DNA of 64,000 nucleotides from Methanobacterium_D sp040373355 (GCF_047495555.1 NZ_CP166866.1:1958001-2022000); one strand, 5' to 3'. Positions 1-8,965 are shown, counted from the first letter of the stretch. Numbers and translations are program-made. The notes: generated by a model from the letters alone, not told the origin.

Positions 1-1264
1 CAACTCTATCATTTAAAGCTTTAATTATATATTGAGGCCGAATTGGTGCTTTATTAGTTTCAATTTCATCTTCTAGTTGTTTCAACCATTTAGTCCTAAG
101 TGTTCTTATTTCATCTAAATAATCTTCTTTTTTATTTTCTTTGAGAGTATCAAGGAGTTTAGGTACTATCTCTGCACTGTTTCCCAGTAATCCCACTTCT
201 ACAGGATATGTTTTTCCTATCATCATTGGATCCATGTCTATTTGAATTATTTTCTTTTTAGGTAAATTTGTAAGGTCTGCAAATGATGATCCTATTACAA
301 TTAAAAGATCGGAGTCTCGAACAAGCTTTGCAGCTGCTAAAGAACCAATTCCCCCATGACTACCCACATATAACTCGTTAAGCCCGTCTACAACCCCTTT
401 ACCTCTATATGTACTAACTATTGGTGCTGAAACCTTTTCTGCAATTTTGATAATGTTGTCTTCCTGTCCAGCAGCGCCAAATCCTACAACTATTACTGGC
501 CTTTCTGATCTTTCAATAACACTTGCAGCGTCCATTATAACATATTTAGGAGGTGATACAGCCCTATTTGGGAAGCTACCTTCAAAAGGGACAGTTTTTT
601 CAAAATAATTTTCTTTTTGAACATCATTAGGAATACCAAGGTGTGCAACTCCTCTATCAACTATTGCATGTTTTATAGCAAGAGTTATCAGACTTATAGT
701 TTGTTTTTTTGACATTAGAGTCTCATTATAAACAGTTACCGACTCAAAGAATGAATGCTGGTCTATTTCTTGAAATGATCCAGGCCCAATCATTTGCCTT
801 TTTACCATTCCAGTAAGAGCTAAAACCGGTGAGTGATCCAATTTTGCATCATATAGCCCTGTTGCTAAATTTGTAGCTCCAGGTCCAGCAATAGTAAGAC
901 ATACAGCAACGTTTCCTGTTAATTTACCATAAGCAGAAGCCATAAATGCTGCTGACTGTTCATGCCGTACCTGTATGTATTTAATATTTTTATTTTTTCT
1001 TACAGCATCTACAACTCCTAAAGATGATGTTCCAGGTATTCCAAATACATATTCTATTCCCCATTCAACCATTTGTTGAACTAAAATATCAGAAACAGTT
1101 GATTCTTTCTTTTCAATATCTTCTGCTTCTTTAGATAATGTTACAAAATTAGCTTTTGAAGAATTACAAACCTTGCATCTCCATTCATCAGGTAAATCTG
1201 TAAATTTAACTCCTTCTCTTTCCTCATCGTAGACGTAATTACATATCACACATCTATTTTTCAC
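1..1264 (-). CDS. Rubredoxin-fused thiamine-diphosphate enzyme (acetolactate synthase/pyruvate oxidase-like), 3'-truncated by the window
   Basis: The minus-strand frame is open from the window edge to a GTG at 1264; in-frame extension upstream soon hits a stop, and GGGG lies about 8 nt before the GTG. Residues 1-33 form a rubredoxin knuckle pair (Cys5/Cys8 and Cys30/Cys33, with the typical FTDLPDEWRC context). After a short linker comes a PYR-type ThDP domain with the catalytic Glu (about residue 102, in VRHEQSAAFMASAYGK) and an IAGPGATNLATGL motif, followed by the central domain (VVGFGAAGQ, GKGVVDGL). The C-terminal ThDP-binding domain lies outside the window. The family decarboxylates pyruvate or related 2-keto acids; the rubredoxin suggests electron transfer from the decarboxylated intermediate. 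The substrate is unknown, and a classical biosynthetic IlvB looks less likely because of the fusion. Confidence 0.85.
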   Translation of the reverse strand, partial: MKNRCVICNYVYDEEREGVKFTDLPDEWRCKVCNSSKANFVTLSKEAEDIEKKESTVSDILVQQMVEWGIEYVFGIPGTSSLGVVDAVRKNKNIKYIQVRHEQSAAFMASAYGKLTGNVAVCLTIAGPGATNLATGLYDAKLDHSPVLALTGMVKRQMIGPGSFQEIDQHSFFESVTVYNETLMSKKQTISLITLAIKHAIVDRGVAHLGIPNDVQKENYFEKTVPFEGSFPNRAVSPPKYVIMDAASVIERSERPVIVVGFGAAGQEDNIIKIAEKVSAPIVSTYRGKGVVDGLNELYVGSHGGIGSLAAAKLVRDSDLLIVIGSSFADLTNLPKKKIIQIDMDPMMIGKTYPVEVGLLGNSAEIVPKLLDTLKENKKEDYLDEIRTLRTKWLKQLEDEIETNKAPIRPQYIIKALNDRV

Positions 1265-1440
1265 TATAAAACCCCATGATAATCATTTAATATAATTATA
1301 ACTTTAAAATATTATAAAATGTTTCATATTTATTACAAGATAAATGGAGTAATGTGAGTTCTTAAATATTATTTATAGAGTAAAACAAGCTTTTTTAGAA
1401 AAAGCACGGATATTTATATATTTTAAAATAATATAATTAT

Positions 1441-2172
1441 ATGAATAAATTTAAGGTTAATTCCCTTGAAGATAACAATGTTTTTATAGTTACTAAATCT
1501 CATAAAAAATTAGTTAAAGTGTTTAAAACTTTAAAGTTCGAAAAGGGGAAAATTGTCCATGTAACTGGAGCTCCAGGAACTGGTAAATCTACAAATATTT
1601 TTCACACAGTTCAGGAAACTAATTTAAATGTTTATAATGCAGAATTAAGGTTAAGATCTGGTGATGAAAGCTCAAAAGAAGTTTTTAATAAAATGTTTGA
1701 ATGTTTATCAAATGATCTAAAAATTGAATGCAGAGAAGATAGTTATGAAAAGCTTTCAGAATTTGATGCTATTTTAATTGCAGATAACTTTCATGATTCA
1801 GGTGAATTTACTTTTAGTGAATGGGTAGATAAAGTGGGTATAAGTGCATTTTATTTTTACTTTCTCTGCATAATTGAGTATTTGAAAAATAGAAAGCATT
1901 TTAAAAACATAAATCTAATATTTCAAACTTCTTGGAAATTTTATTTAAGAGGTAAAAAATATGATATATTCACTGATTTTGGTCTATTATCAAAACTTGT
2001 TCTAAGGATCCTTAAAATGTTTTTTGTAGTTGTGGAGATATCCTATTCACAAAAAGAAATCATGAAGATAGTTAAGATGCATCTTAAAGATGCAGATGAA
2101 GAAATTATTAAGCAACATATTAAAAAACATGGTCATAAACCAAGATTTATATGTCATGCCATTGAAAAATAA
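1441..2172 (+). CDS. P-loop ATPase-like protein of unknown role
   Basis: This 243-residue protein has a clear Walker A loop at residues 43-50 (GAPGTGKS), preceded by a beta-strand (GKIVHVT) as in AAA/ORC-type ATPases. A hydrophobic strand ending in Asp (FDAILIADNF, about residues 109-118) may be the Walker B region, although its second acidic residue is not clear. The C-terminal half is Lys-rich and helical and lacks a recognisable winged helix. It stands alone downstream of a divergent promoter region shared with the ThDP enzyme; a T/A-rich TATA-like stretch precedes it and no strong ribosome-binding site is visible, so the message may be leaderless. Function unknown; a chaperone-like or DNA-associated ATPase is possible. 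Confidence 0.7.
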   Translation: MNKFKVNSLEDNNVFIVTKSHKKLVKVFKTLKFEKGKIVHVTGAPGTGKSTNIFHTVQETNLNVYNAELRLRSGDESSKEVFNKMFECLSNDLKIECREDSYEKLSEFDAILIADNFHDSGEFTFSEWVDKVGISAFYFYFLCIIEYLKNRKHFKNINLIFQTSWKFYLRGKKYDIFTDFGLLSKLVLRILKMFFVVVEISYSQKEIMKIVKMHLKDADEEIIKQHIKKHGHKPRFICHAIEK

Positions 2173-2222
2173 AATGCGCTATTTTAACTAGATAATATCT
2201 ATTTTTAAATACTTGAGGATAG

Positions 2223-3023
2223 ATGATGATAAAAACTCTTCTTAAATCAATGCGAATTACATGGGCATCTAAAAATCTTAATGCTTATCTTATCGCCATT
2301 ACTTATGCTTATTTTTCAGGGATAGCTATTAATAATCCTCTGCAAATATTAGAAGGTCTCTTATTAGTCTCAGTACTTTGGGGAGGATTATATTGTCTTA
2401 ATGATCTTACAGACATTGAAATTGATAGAAAAGATCATGCTAAAAAAAATAGAGCCTTTGTTAAAGAAAATGTTGACAAAAAATGGATACTGTTTTTTTC
2501 TGGAACTATAATTATATTAGTTTTTGCAGCTTCATTATTGACATTACCTGCTGCATTTACTATAATTTTAGGATTAATGCTTTTAAACCAGCTTTTATAT
2601 ACATTACCTCCCATAAGGCTTAAGGAAACTCTTCTCGCACCTTTTACAAGTACTGCAACAAATACTGTACTAAGAATTGCTTCATGCTGTGTACTGCTAG
2701 GTAATTTATTAATAGTACCTTTAAGCGTTTATTTATTCATGTATACGGCAGCTATGTGTACTTATGCTATGTATAAATCAAAATCAACAGCTTCAACCAT
2801 TCTTTTAATTATTTCAGGTGCTTTAATGGTATACATATTATATAACGGCCAGATGAACTTAGTTCAGTTTGCAGTTGCCATTATACCTGCATTTGCAGCC
2901 GCAATACCTCTATATCTTTCTCTCTTTACAAAAAAAGACAAAATGGTAGAGCTTGCAGATAGAGTATTTCACCAGGTGGCTATTGTGTTCTTTTTTATCT
3001 GTATATTGATAATTATATTTTAA
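2223..3023 (+). CDS. UbiA-superfamily membrane prenyltransferase-like protein
   Basis: This 266-residue, strongly hydrophobic protein has about eight transmembrane helices. The first Asp-rich motif of UbiA prenyltransferases is intact at residues 60-68 (N-D-x-x-D-x-x-x-D), followed by the family-typical YTLPPIRLKE loop. UbiA enzymes transfer polyprenyl chains from a diphosphate donor to aromatic or glycerophosphate acceptors in the membrane; in archaea they make ether lipids or quinone-like compounds. The second Asp-rich motif expected about 120 residues later is absent: that loop reads MYKSKSTAST. It may therefore be a divergent or inactive member. ATGs lie at 2223 and 2226, and either could be used. 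Confidence 0.75.
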   Translation: MMIKTLLKSMRITWASKNLNAYLIAITYAYFSGIAINNPLQILEGLLLVSVLWGGLYCLNDLTDIEIDRKDHAKKNRAFVKENVDKKWILFFSGTIIILVFAASLLTLPAAFTIILGLMLLNQLLYTLPPIRLKETLLAPFTSTATNTVLRIASCCVLLGNLLIVPLSVYLFMYTAAMCTYAMYKSKSTASTILLIISGALMVYILYNGQMNLVQFAVAIIPAFAAAIPLYLSLFTKKDKMVELADRVFHQVAIVFFFICILIIIF

Positions 3024-3188
3024 GATATAAAGCGCAAGTACAAATAGATTTAAACACTTATTATGCCATTTATATGGGTTATTATATTTATTATTCCTGT
3101 AAAAATTGAAAAAAGATTATTAATTGTTTTTTAGTTTATTTAAATAAAGAAAATAGAAATTAAAAAAAATAATTTTAAAAATATGAAA

Positions 3189-4373
3189 TTAGAAGAGTTT
3201 TCCAAGCTTTAAGAGAGCTTTAGGTGAAACTTTAACAAGTACTTTAAGAAGTTCTGTTGTACTTATTCTCTCAAATTCAGTTTCATTAAAAGCTTTAGCA
3301 ATAGAATCTAATTCTTCATCAGAAAGACTTTCTAAATAATCTCTTGATTTCATATATTTATTAAAAGAGTCACCAATCTCACTTTGTGCCCTCATATCAT
3401 ATTCTGAAAGTCTTTTTGCAGATAAGTCTCCCTCTTTAATTGCTGCAGCAGCAATTTCACCAGCAATAAGTCCACCTTGCATACCGCTGTTTATTCCACC
3501 ACCGGTTAAAGGATTTACCATTCCTGCGGCATCTCCAACTACTAAAAGGTTATCGCTTGATATTTTTTTGATCATGCCGCCAACGGGATCTCCACCGATA
3601 TTTAATTCCACAGCTGTAGCATTTTTAGTGGTTGGACAGGTTTCTACAAACTCTAAAAGGTGTTCATAGGCACTTTTATCTGTTAATGTAGTTATTATAG
3701 CTAAACCAACGTTAGCAATGTCATCTCCTTTTGGGAATACCCACGCATATCCTCCAGGAGCAACACTTCCGAAATAGAATTCCAGTGCTTTTGGATTTTC
3801 CATTTCCACTCCAACCATTTCAAACTGGGCTCCAGATTCCATATCTTTAGGTTTAGTTCCAGTTCTGAGCCCTCCCCATCTTCCAACTCGTGATTCAGGA
3901 CCATCTGCACCTATTACGATTTTGGCTTTAATTTCGATTTCTTCGCCCATTCTTTCAGCTTTAACAATAACATGGCCATCTTTTCGCTCTAATCCTTTTG
4001 CAAGAGTTTTAACCATTATATCAGCACCAGCTCTTGCAGCATCCATAGCCATGTGCTTATCAAAAACCTTCCTTTCAACTACATAACCCATTTCTGGAAG
4101 CTTAACAGTGTCTTCATTAAGCCATACGTCTATTCCACCCGGTGATACAAGACGTACACCGTCAATTTCTGAAGTAACCCATCTGCTGCTTGGTTCTATT
4201 CCAAGCTTTAATAAACCATCTTTCGAAACCCCTTCAGCACATCTTTTAGGTGCTCCAATTTCAGATTTCTTTTCAATCATTAACACTTTAGCACCGTTTA
4301 GTGCAGCGTGTTTTGCAGCAGATGAACCTGCAGGGCCTGCCCCTATTACTAAAACATCAGTTTCAATAAACAT
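3189..4373 (-). CDS. Geranylgeranyl reductase family FAD protein (archaeal lipid saturation)
   Basis: A 394-residue flavoprotein of the digeranylgeranylglycerophospholipid reductase family. It begins with a strand-helix FAD motif (G11-A-G-P-A-G16), contains CAEGVS after an acidic-to-Lys stretch, and has the second FAD motif VVGDAAGMVNPLTGGG near residue 280. These enzymes saturate the geranylgeranyl chains of archaeal membrane lipids using electrons from a low-potential donor. I chose the ATG at 4373 rather than the upstream GTG at 4382, because GAAGGTGA sits just before 4373 and overlaps that GTG. The gene lies directly downstream of a small ferredoxin gene (15-nt gap, ribosome-binding site inside it), so the two are very likely one operon. 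Confidence 0.92.
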   Translation of the reverse strand: MFIETDVLVIGAGPAGSSAAKHAALNGAKVLMIEKKSEIGAPKRCAEGVSKDGLLKLGIEPSSRWVTSEIDGVRLVSPGGIDVWLNEDTVKLPEMGYVVERKVFDKHMAMDAARAGADIMVKTLAKGLERKDGHVIVKAERMGEEIEIKAKIVIGADGPESRVGRWGGLRTGTKPKDMESGAQFEMVGVEMENPKALEFYFGSVAPGGYAWVFPKGDDIANVGLAIITTLTDKSAYEHLLEFVETCPTTKNATAVELNIGGDPVGGMIKKISSDNLLVVGDAAGMVNPLTGGGINSGMQGGLIAGEIAAAAIKEGDLSAKRLSEYDMRAQSEIGDSFNKYMKSRDYLESLSDEELDSIAKAFNETEFERISTTELLKVLVKVSPKALLKLGKLF

Positions 4374-4388
4374 TAAATTCACCTTCTA

Positions 4389-4556
4389 TTATTCCTCTTT
4401 TTCTAGAGCGCGTACTGGACATACCTGTACACATATCTTACAATCTTTACATGAACTTTCATCAAATGTTATACTTGCTTCACGTACTTCAATGAGACAT
4501 CTTGGGCATACGCCCGCACACTCTCCACAGTACATACACCATTCCTTTACTATCAT
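4389..4556 (-). CDS. Two-cluster [4Fe-4S] ferredoxin, likely electron donor to the lipid reductase
   Basis: A 55-residue protein consisting only of two ferredoxin motifs: Cys7, Cys10, Cys13, Cys17-Pro and Cys36, Cys39, Cys42, Cys46-Pro. It starts at ATG 4556, with AAAGGGAT upstream, and ends in TAA TAG immediately before the ribosome-binding site of the geranylgeranyl reductase. The tight coupling suggests it is the dedicated electron donor for isoprenoid-chain saturation; that pairing is known for geranylgeranyl reductases of some methanogens, but here it is inferred from position. Codon use resembles the neighbours. Confidence 0.92.
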   Translation of the reverse strand: MIVKEWCMYCGECAGVCPRCLIEVREASITFDESSCKDCKICVQVCPVRALEKEE

Positions 4557-4884
4557 TTTATCCCTTTATTTATTATTTATTTTTAAATTAACGCTCATGG
4601 TGGAGCAAACGCATAAATGTAATATACTATACTATTAATTAACTAATTTAACGTTTGCATATTTCCTATTAATTAACTGTTAGTTTAATGTTAAGTTTAT
4701 TTATTCAGATATATTCCATGAACATGAATTAATCTAACTTTATACAGTTTATTATAACTCCTTTATTAATCTTAACATGATCTTATATAACCATATTTGA
4801 TATCGAGGAATTAAAATTTAATCTAATTAAAAAACTATATTTTAAGATTTATATAGATATAATATAAGCTTAAGAGGTTATTCA
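4557..4884. other. Intergenic region upstream of ferredoxin operon
   Basis: A+T-rich divergent spacer of about 330 bp. It must carry the promoter of the ferredoxin/reductase operon (minus strand) and of the decayed lipoprotein gene (plus strand). A short GC-richer dyad (CGCTC...GAGC, near 4591-4605) is visible. I see no gene. Confidence 0.5.
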
Positions 4885-5334
4885 ATGAAAAAACATCCAA
4901 TTATAATTATATTTTTATTAATTACTTCAGTTTGAGGATGCATTAGTTCTAATGATCAAGACAAAAATGTCACTAATACATTTTAAAAAATCAATGGATT
5001 AAATTTTAATAACCCTCTTAATTTTAACATATATCTTCTACAATACTTCTTCAGTATTTCAGTTTATGACTCTCCTAACCTAATTGGAAATCTTAATCTC
5101 CAGATAAATAACAAAAATAGATATTGAACATCTATCCTGATGCTCAAAAATTAGTATTGCAATAAAAGAAGCAATTATAGGAAATGAGGAATCTCAAATT
5201 TTTGCATACATTTTCTCGGATAACGACACTTCTAAGAATCTTGAATTAATTATGGACTTTAATAGTCAATACGAATATATATTAACGTAACTGAAAACAC
5301 ACTTGAAATAAAAAACATTACCAATTTAGTCTAA
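4885..5334 (+). pseudogene. Decayed secreted lipoprotein
   Basis: An ATG at 4885 opens a signal peptide (Lys-Lys, a run of Ile/Leu, then a lipobox-like Gly-Cys-Ile-Ser-Ser), but a TGA interrupts it directly before the Gly-Cys. Further stops and frame changes follow (TAA near 4983, later breaks near 5126 and 5287), while short stretches such as EAIIGNEESQIFAYIFSDN remain readable. This is the relic of a small membrane-anchored lipoprotein. The TGA alone could be read-through, but the additional frame breaks make decay the better explanation. Confidence 0.6.
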
Positions 5335-5808
5335 CTAATTATATTCATTATTCTATTTTTTCTTATAAAGCATTAGATTTATTTTACAACTTAATCATGA
5401 AATAATACTTTTTAATGCTCTAAATTCTTTTTAAAATTAGTAATACCCTTATTTTTTTATTGTATATTATTAGTCCTTTTAATTAGACATGTATTTCAAG
5501 TGTAAATTATGGTGTTTTTAATAAGAGATATTATAATCCCTTAAGCTAAATATTAAATAAATAAATTCGTATATAATAGAATAAATGTTAATAGCAAGAG
5601 TTAAGTTTAACTATATTTTTTAAAGTAATGCATTAAAAATCTTAAATTTATTTTATCAGCTTTTTAATAAATAAATTCTAAAAACGTTTAAAATGAAAAA
5701 ATTCAAAATAATATCATTTTAAATAATATTTTAAAAATAAATAGGTATACTTAATTTAAAAATAGTTTAAATTTAAGTGAATAAAGAAATAGAAAATTAA
5801 TGATTTAA
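5335..5808. other. Intergenic, no gene seen
   Basis: Very A+T-rich spacer of about 470 bp with no open frame of convincing length and no clear hairpin. It lies between a decayed lipoprotein gene and a convergent zinc-ribbon gene. Confidence 0.5.
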
Positions 5809-5985
5809 TCACTCATCTTCTTCGCATTCATCATCTTCTTTTGATTTAAATACATGTCCACATTCGCTGCATACAACAGCCCCAGTTGTTGCTTGAGCAC
5901 GATGCTCTTGCTCAATATCTCTTTTAATTGTTTTGTCCTTACAGCCGCATTTAGGACATTCTTGGTCTAATTTACCTAACTTCAT
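5809..5985 (-). CDS. Small zinc-ribbon protein (58 aa)
   Basis: ATG at 5985 to TGA at 5809. The protein has a CPKCGCKDK knuckle near residue 10 and a CSECGHVF knuckle near residue 39, together a four-Cys zinc ribbon, followed by a very acidic tail (KSKEDDECEEDE). It is a paralogue of the 58-residue zinc ribbon at 6837-7013, sharing CPKCGCKDK and C-[ST]-ECGHVF. Such mini zinc ribbons are common in methanogens and may bind nucleic acid or partner proteins; the function is unknown. Confidence 0.8.
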   Translation of the reverse strand: MKLGKLDQECPKCGCKDKTIKRDIEQEHRAQATTGAVVCSECGHVFKSKEDDECEEDE

Positions 5986-6153
5986 TTTAATAGCTCCATT
6001 TATATGTTATTAATAATTAATTCTTTATTTTTATTATTTGAATTGTATTATATAAAAATATATCAATTCAGTTTCAATAAGATTATTTATAAACTTAAAT
6101 TAATAAATTTACCCTAATTCATCTTGTTAACTTAGATAAATAGTTGATTAAAT

Positions 6154-6726
6154 ATGATAGACATTATTTTCATTTTAGGGGCCATATTAGCATTTAGTGC
6201 GACTAATATTGACGATCTTTTCATTCTTACTTTTTTCTTTTCAAACAAAAACTTTAAAGCCAGTCACGTAATTATGGGGCAATACTTAGGAATTTTTTCA
6301 TTAGTTTTAATCAGTTCAATTGGTTATTTTTTTAAATTTATTATACCTACATCATTACTAAGTCTTCTGGGCTTAATTCCAATAATTATAGGAATCAAAG
6401 AACTTCTAAAATTGAAAACATCTAAAGAAATTTCTGAAGAATATGAAGAAATAGAATTTAAGAAATTTACAGTATTTAAAGTTGCACTGGTTACAATTTC
6501 CAACGGAGGAGACAATATAGGGATTTATATACCCCTATTTGCAACCATATCTTCCTATGAATTACTTCTAGTTATTTTAATCTTCTCTTTAATGGTTACG
6601 CTATGGTGCTTTATAAGCCGTTCTTTAGTTAATCATAGATTTTTAAGCCGTAACATTGAAAAATATGGATATCTAATGTTTCCATTTGTCTTAATTGGTA
6701 TTGGAATTCATATTTTAATTGGTTAA
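6154..6726 (+). CDS. CadD-family cation (cadmium) resistance transporter
   Basis: A 190-residue protein with about six transmembrane segments. Two hallmarks of the CadD family are visible: the N-terminal ATNIDDLFIL motif with paired Asp in helix 1, and NGGDNIGIYIPLFA in the second half, a related internal repeat. Family members export or bind Cd2+ and similar cations at the membrane. The gene is monocistronic; downstream is a hairpin (6771-6786) and then a zinc-ribbon gene in the same direction. No metal-responsive repressor gene is adjacent. Confidence 0.85.
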   Translation: MIDIIFILGAILAFSATNIDDLFILTFFFSNKNFKASHVIMGQYLGIFSLVLISSIGYFFKFIIPTSLLSLLGLIPIIIGIKELLKLKTSKEISEEYEEIEFKKFTVFKVALVTISNGGDNIGIYIPLFATISSYELLLVILIFSLMVTLWCFISRSLVNHRFLSRNIEKYGYLMFPFVLIGIGIHILIG

Positions 6727-6750
6727 AAATTTGCAAAAATTATAAATAAT

Positions 6751-6788
6751 AGTTCGGATATAACCATACATTCGGGAGAGCCCGAACT
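6751..6788 (+). promoter_or_regulatory. Mutually exclusive hairpins, terminator or leader switch
   Basis: TTCGGG-AGAG-CCCGAA (6771-6786) forms a perfect 6-bp stem with a 4-nt loop. The same 3' arm can instead pair with AGTTCGG at 6751-6757 (7 bp with CCGAACT, 6782-6788), so the two folds exclude each other. T/A-rich sequence follows. It may end the CadD transcript or form a switch in the leader of the zinc-ribbon gene, whose ATG is 48 nt downstream. Confidence 0.45.
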
Positions 6789-6836
6789 AAAAATTTTTAT
6801 ATCTAAAAATGTAATATAACAATTTGGAGGGAAAAA

Positions 6837-7013
6837 ATGAAAACAGAAGAATTAAAAACCCAATGCCCTAAGTGTGGATGTAAAGACAAACATATAATAA
6901 TGTCAAATGATCATTCAGGACCAATTATTGGTGTGGAATATAAAAATACAGGATGTAAAGCCCCGAAAGGATCTAAATTCCGCTGCACTGAATGTGGTCA
7001 TGTTTTTGAATAA
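6837..7013 (+). CDS. Small zinc-ribbon protein (58 aa), paralogue of 5809-5985
   Basis: The start is fixed by TTGGAGGG seven bases before ATG 6837. It carries CPKCGCKDK near residue 10, an extra Cys (NTGCKAPKGSKF), and C-T-E-C-GHVF at the C-terminus, a four-Cys zinc ribbon. It shares knuckle sequences with the gene at 5809-5985 but lacks that gene's acidic tail and has a longer insert between the knuckles. Function unknown; a metal-dependent role next to the CadD transporter is only suggested by position. Confidence 0.8.
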   Translation: MKTEELKTQCPKCGCKDKHIIMSNDHSGPIIGVEYKNTGCKAPKGSKFRCTECGHVFE

Positions 7014-7051
7014 AAACTACATTCTATTTTAATTATTTAAATAATAAAAAA

Positions 7052-8206
7052 TTAAAGTTCTTTAAGCATTATTGACATTATTCCAGACTTATTGGAATTT
7101 TTATCATTTTGACTGCCTAATCCCATCATTCCAGATGAAGCTAAAAATTCTTTATTAAGTCTCTTAGTTATTTCTTTAAATATCATTTTATAAGCTTCAC
7201 AATGAGGGTCAACGCCAGCTATTTCCGCTTTATCAGTTTCTTTGTTGATTTTTAAAGCATTATATGGACAGCCACCACGGCAAAACTTAATATAAGAACA
7301 TTTTTTACATTCCTCATTTACATGCTCCTTAAACCCTTCAAGGAGCTTTGCAGAAGCTGATTTTTGAAGATCTTCCATTGTTGGATGATCTCTCACGTTT
7401 CCCATTACGAATTCTGGCATTCCAACAAATCGATAACAAGGATATATACTTCCATCAGGCCCTACTGCAAAAGTATCACCCATACAGTCTACAAATGTGC
7501 AAACAGTCCCTCTACGGGTAAGAACACATTTACAAAGATGGTCAATGTTCATAACTTCAATTTTATCCATATTTTCCAGATATTTATCTAGAAGATAAAT
7601 TAAGAGTTCTCCATACTTTTCAGGATCAAGTGCCCACTTATCAGGGTCTTCACTACGTAAGGAAGGTAAAGCCGGATGCAATTTAAGCATTAATCCATTC
7701 TCAAGGAAGAAGTTGAAGATATCTTCTTTAAAATCAATTGAATAAGATGTAAACGTTGATATGAACCTAACACTTAAATTATGAGCCTTTGCAACTTCAT
7801 ATCCTCTCATGGTTCTTTCATAATATCCTTCTCCCCGCTGTAAGTCATTTATTTCCTTCGGACCATCCAAACTTGAGCCTATAGGAATTTTATATTCTGC
7901 AAAAAGCCCAGCTAACTCATCTGTCATATGCCATAAATTAGTCTGAATAGCAAAAAGAGGCTTAAGATGACTTAATTCTTCATTTATTAATGGTAATGTT
8001 TCTTTGAAGAAATCATAACCCGCCAAAAGAGGTTCGCCACCGTGAAATGTAAAAGTTACTGGTTCATCACGGAAATTTTTAAGCCATTCAACAGTTTCAT
8101 GGACTGTTTCAAGGCTCATAACAGGAGAACTTTCTTCTGAACTCCAGCAGTAATTACAGTTAGCAGGACAGCCAAGTGTAGGAATTATCATAACGTGAAA
8201 TGCCAT
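7052..8206 (-). CDS. SPASM radical-SAM protein-modifying enzyme
   Basis: A 384-residue radical-SAM protein. The [4Fe-4S] SAM-cluster motif is at Cys13-x3-Cys17-x2-Cys20, followed by FTFHGGEPLLAG (SAM-contacting GGE motif). The C-terminal third has a SPASM-type Cys array: CTFVDCMGDTF, GSIYPCYRF, CKKCSYIKFCRGGCPYNA and a final C-E-A-Y. This layout matches anaerobic sulfatase-maturase-like and peptide-modifying enzymes. A Gly/Ser/Met-rich tail follows. No obvious substrate peptide gene is adjacent; the Cys-rich DUF2769 proteins elsewhere in the window (26898, 57181) are possible but unproven partners. Monocistronic, with AAGGTG upstream of the start. Confidence 0.88.
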   Translation of the reverse strand: MAFHVMIIPTLGCPANCNYCWSSEESSPVMSLETVHETVEWLKNFRDEPVTFTFHGGEPLLAGYDFFKETLPLINEELSHLKPLFAIQTNLWHMTDELAGLFAEYKIPIGSSLDGPKEINDLQRGEGYYERTMRGYEVAKAHNLSVRFISTFTSYSIDFKEDIFNFFLENGLMLKLHPALPSLRSEDPDKWALDPEKYGELLIYLLDKYLENMDKIEVMNIDHLCKCVLTRRGTVCTFVDCMGDTFAVGPDGSIYPCYRFVGMPEFVMGNVRDHPTMEDLQKSASAKLLEGFKEHVNEECKKCSYIKFCRGGCPYNALKINKETDKAEIAGVDPHCEAYKMIFKEITKRLNKEFLASSGMMGLGSQNDKNSNKSGIMSIMLKEL

Positions 8207-8353
8207 TAGAACACCTTTTTAGAGTTTAGTTTATGCTAATAATTAATTTTTATATTTAATATATTATTCAAACATTTACATTTACTCTTATTTATTGTTA
8301 ATAAAAAACAAGTTTTATGTATGATTAAGACTAAATTAATACATGGTGATTAA

Positions 8354-8491
8354 ATGGTTGATACTCATGACATAAAAGGAAAGGCCAAAGAGTTAAAAGG
8401 TGAAATAAAAGGTAAAATTGCTGAAGAAAAAGGAAAAGCTAAAGGTAAAACTGCTGAAGAAAAGGGAAAATCCAAAGGAAGAAGATACTGA
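8354..8491 (+). CDS. CsbD-like small stress protein (45 aa)
   Basis: A tiny Lys/Gly/Glu-rich protein built of tandem KGKAKE(L)KGE-like units, as in CsbD-family stress proteins, predicted to be disordered or helical and highly soluble. GGTGAT precedes the ATG at 8354. CsbD-like proteins accumulate under general stress in many microbes, with no known biochemical activity. It is divergent from the radical-SAM gene and upstream of another very charged small protein. Confidence 0.7.
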   Translation: MVDTHDIKGKAKELKGEIKGKIAEEKGKAKGKTAEEKGKSKGRRY

Positions 8492-8581
8492 TTTGATTTA
8501 TCTAAAGACCTTAATAAATTACCCATAAGTGTTTTACTAAAAAACACTAATTTTTTTAATAATTAGAATTAGATTGATAAT

Positions 8582-8917
8582 ATGAATAATGTAAAATCAA
8601 AAATATTTGATAAAGAAACATTTAAAGAACAGAATAAAATCAAATTAAAGGGATTCAAAGAACTTGAAAGTGAAGAGTTAAAGGATAATAATTTAGAAGA
8701 TTTTAAAAAAACAATGATGAATGAATTTAAAAATCATGAGCTAAAAGAATTTAAAAGCTATCTTACTGGATTAAAAAAAGATAAATCTCTTGAAAATATC
8801 ATACTTGAATTAAATTCAGACGAGGCAATAAAAAACACCATTAAAGAATTAGATTCTATTGGTATAGATGGTGTAGGACCTTTAAAAATACTAAAGAATG
8901 CAAAAAGAAGTATTTAG
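8582..8917 (+). CDS. Highly charged helical protein of unknown function (111 aa)
   Basis: Lys and Glu make up much of the sequence, with LKDNNLEDFKK-like amphipathic segments that predict coiled-coil helices, and a less charged C-terminal end (SIGIDGVGPLKILKNAKRS). There are no Cys residues, signal peptide or membrane helix. It lies 90 bp after the CsbD-like gene in the same direction and may be co-expressed. I do not recognise a family. Confidence 0.55.
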   Translation: MNNVKSKIFDKETFKEQNKIKLKGFKELESEELKDNNLEDFKKTMMNEFKNHELKEFKSYLTGLKKDKSLENIILELNSDEAIKNTIKELDSIGIDGVGPLKILKNAKRSI

Positions 8918-8965
8918 ATTAAGTTAACATTGCATTATTTTTATATATTAAGTTCAGCTGTAATA

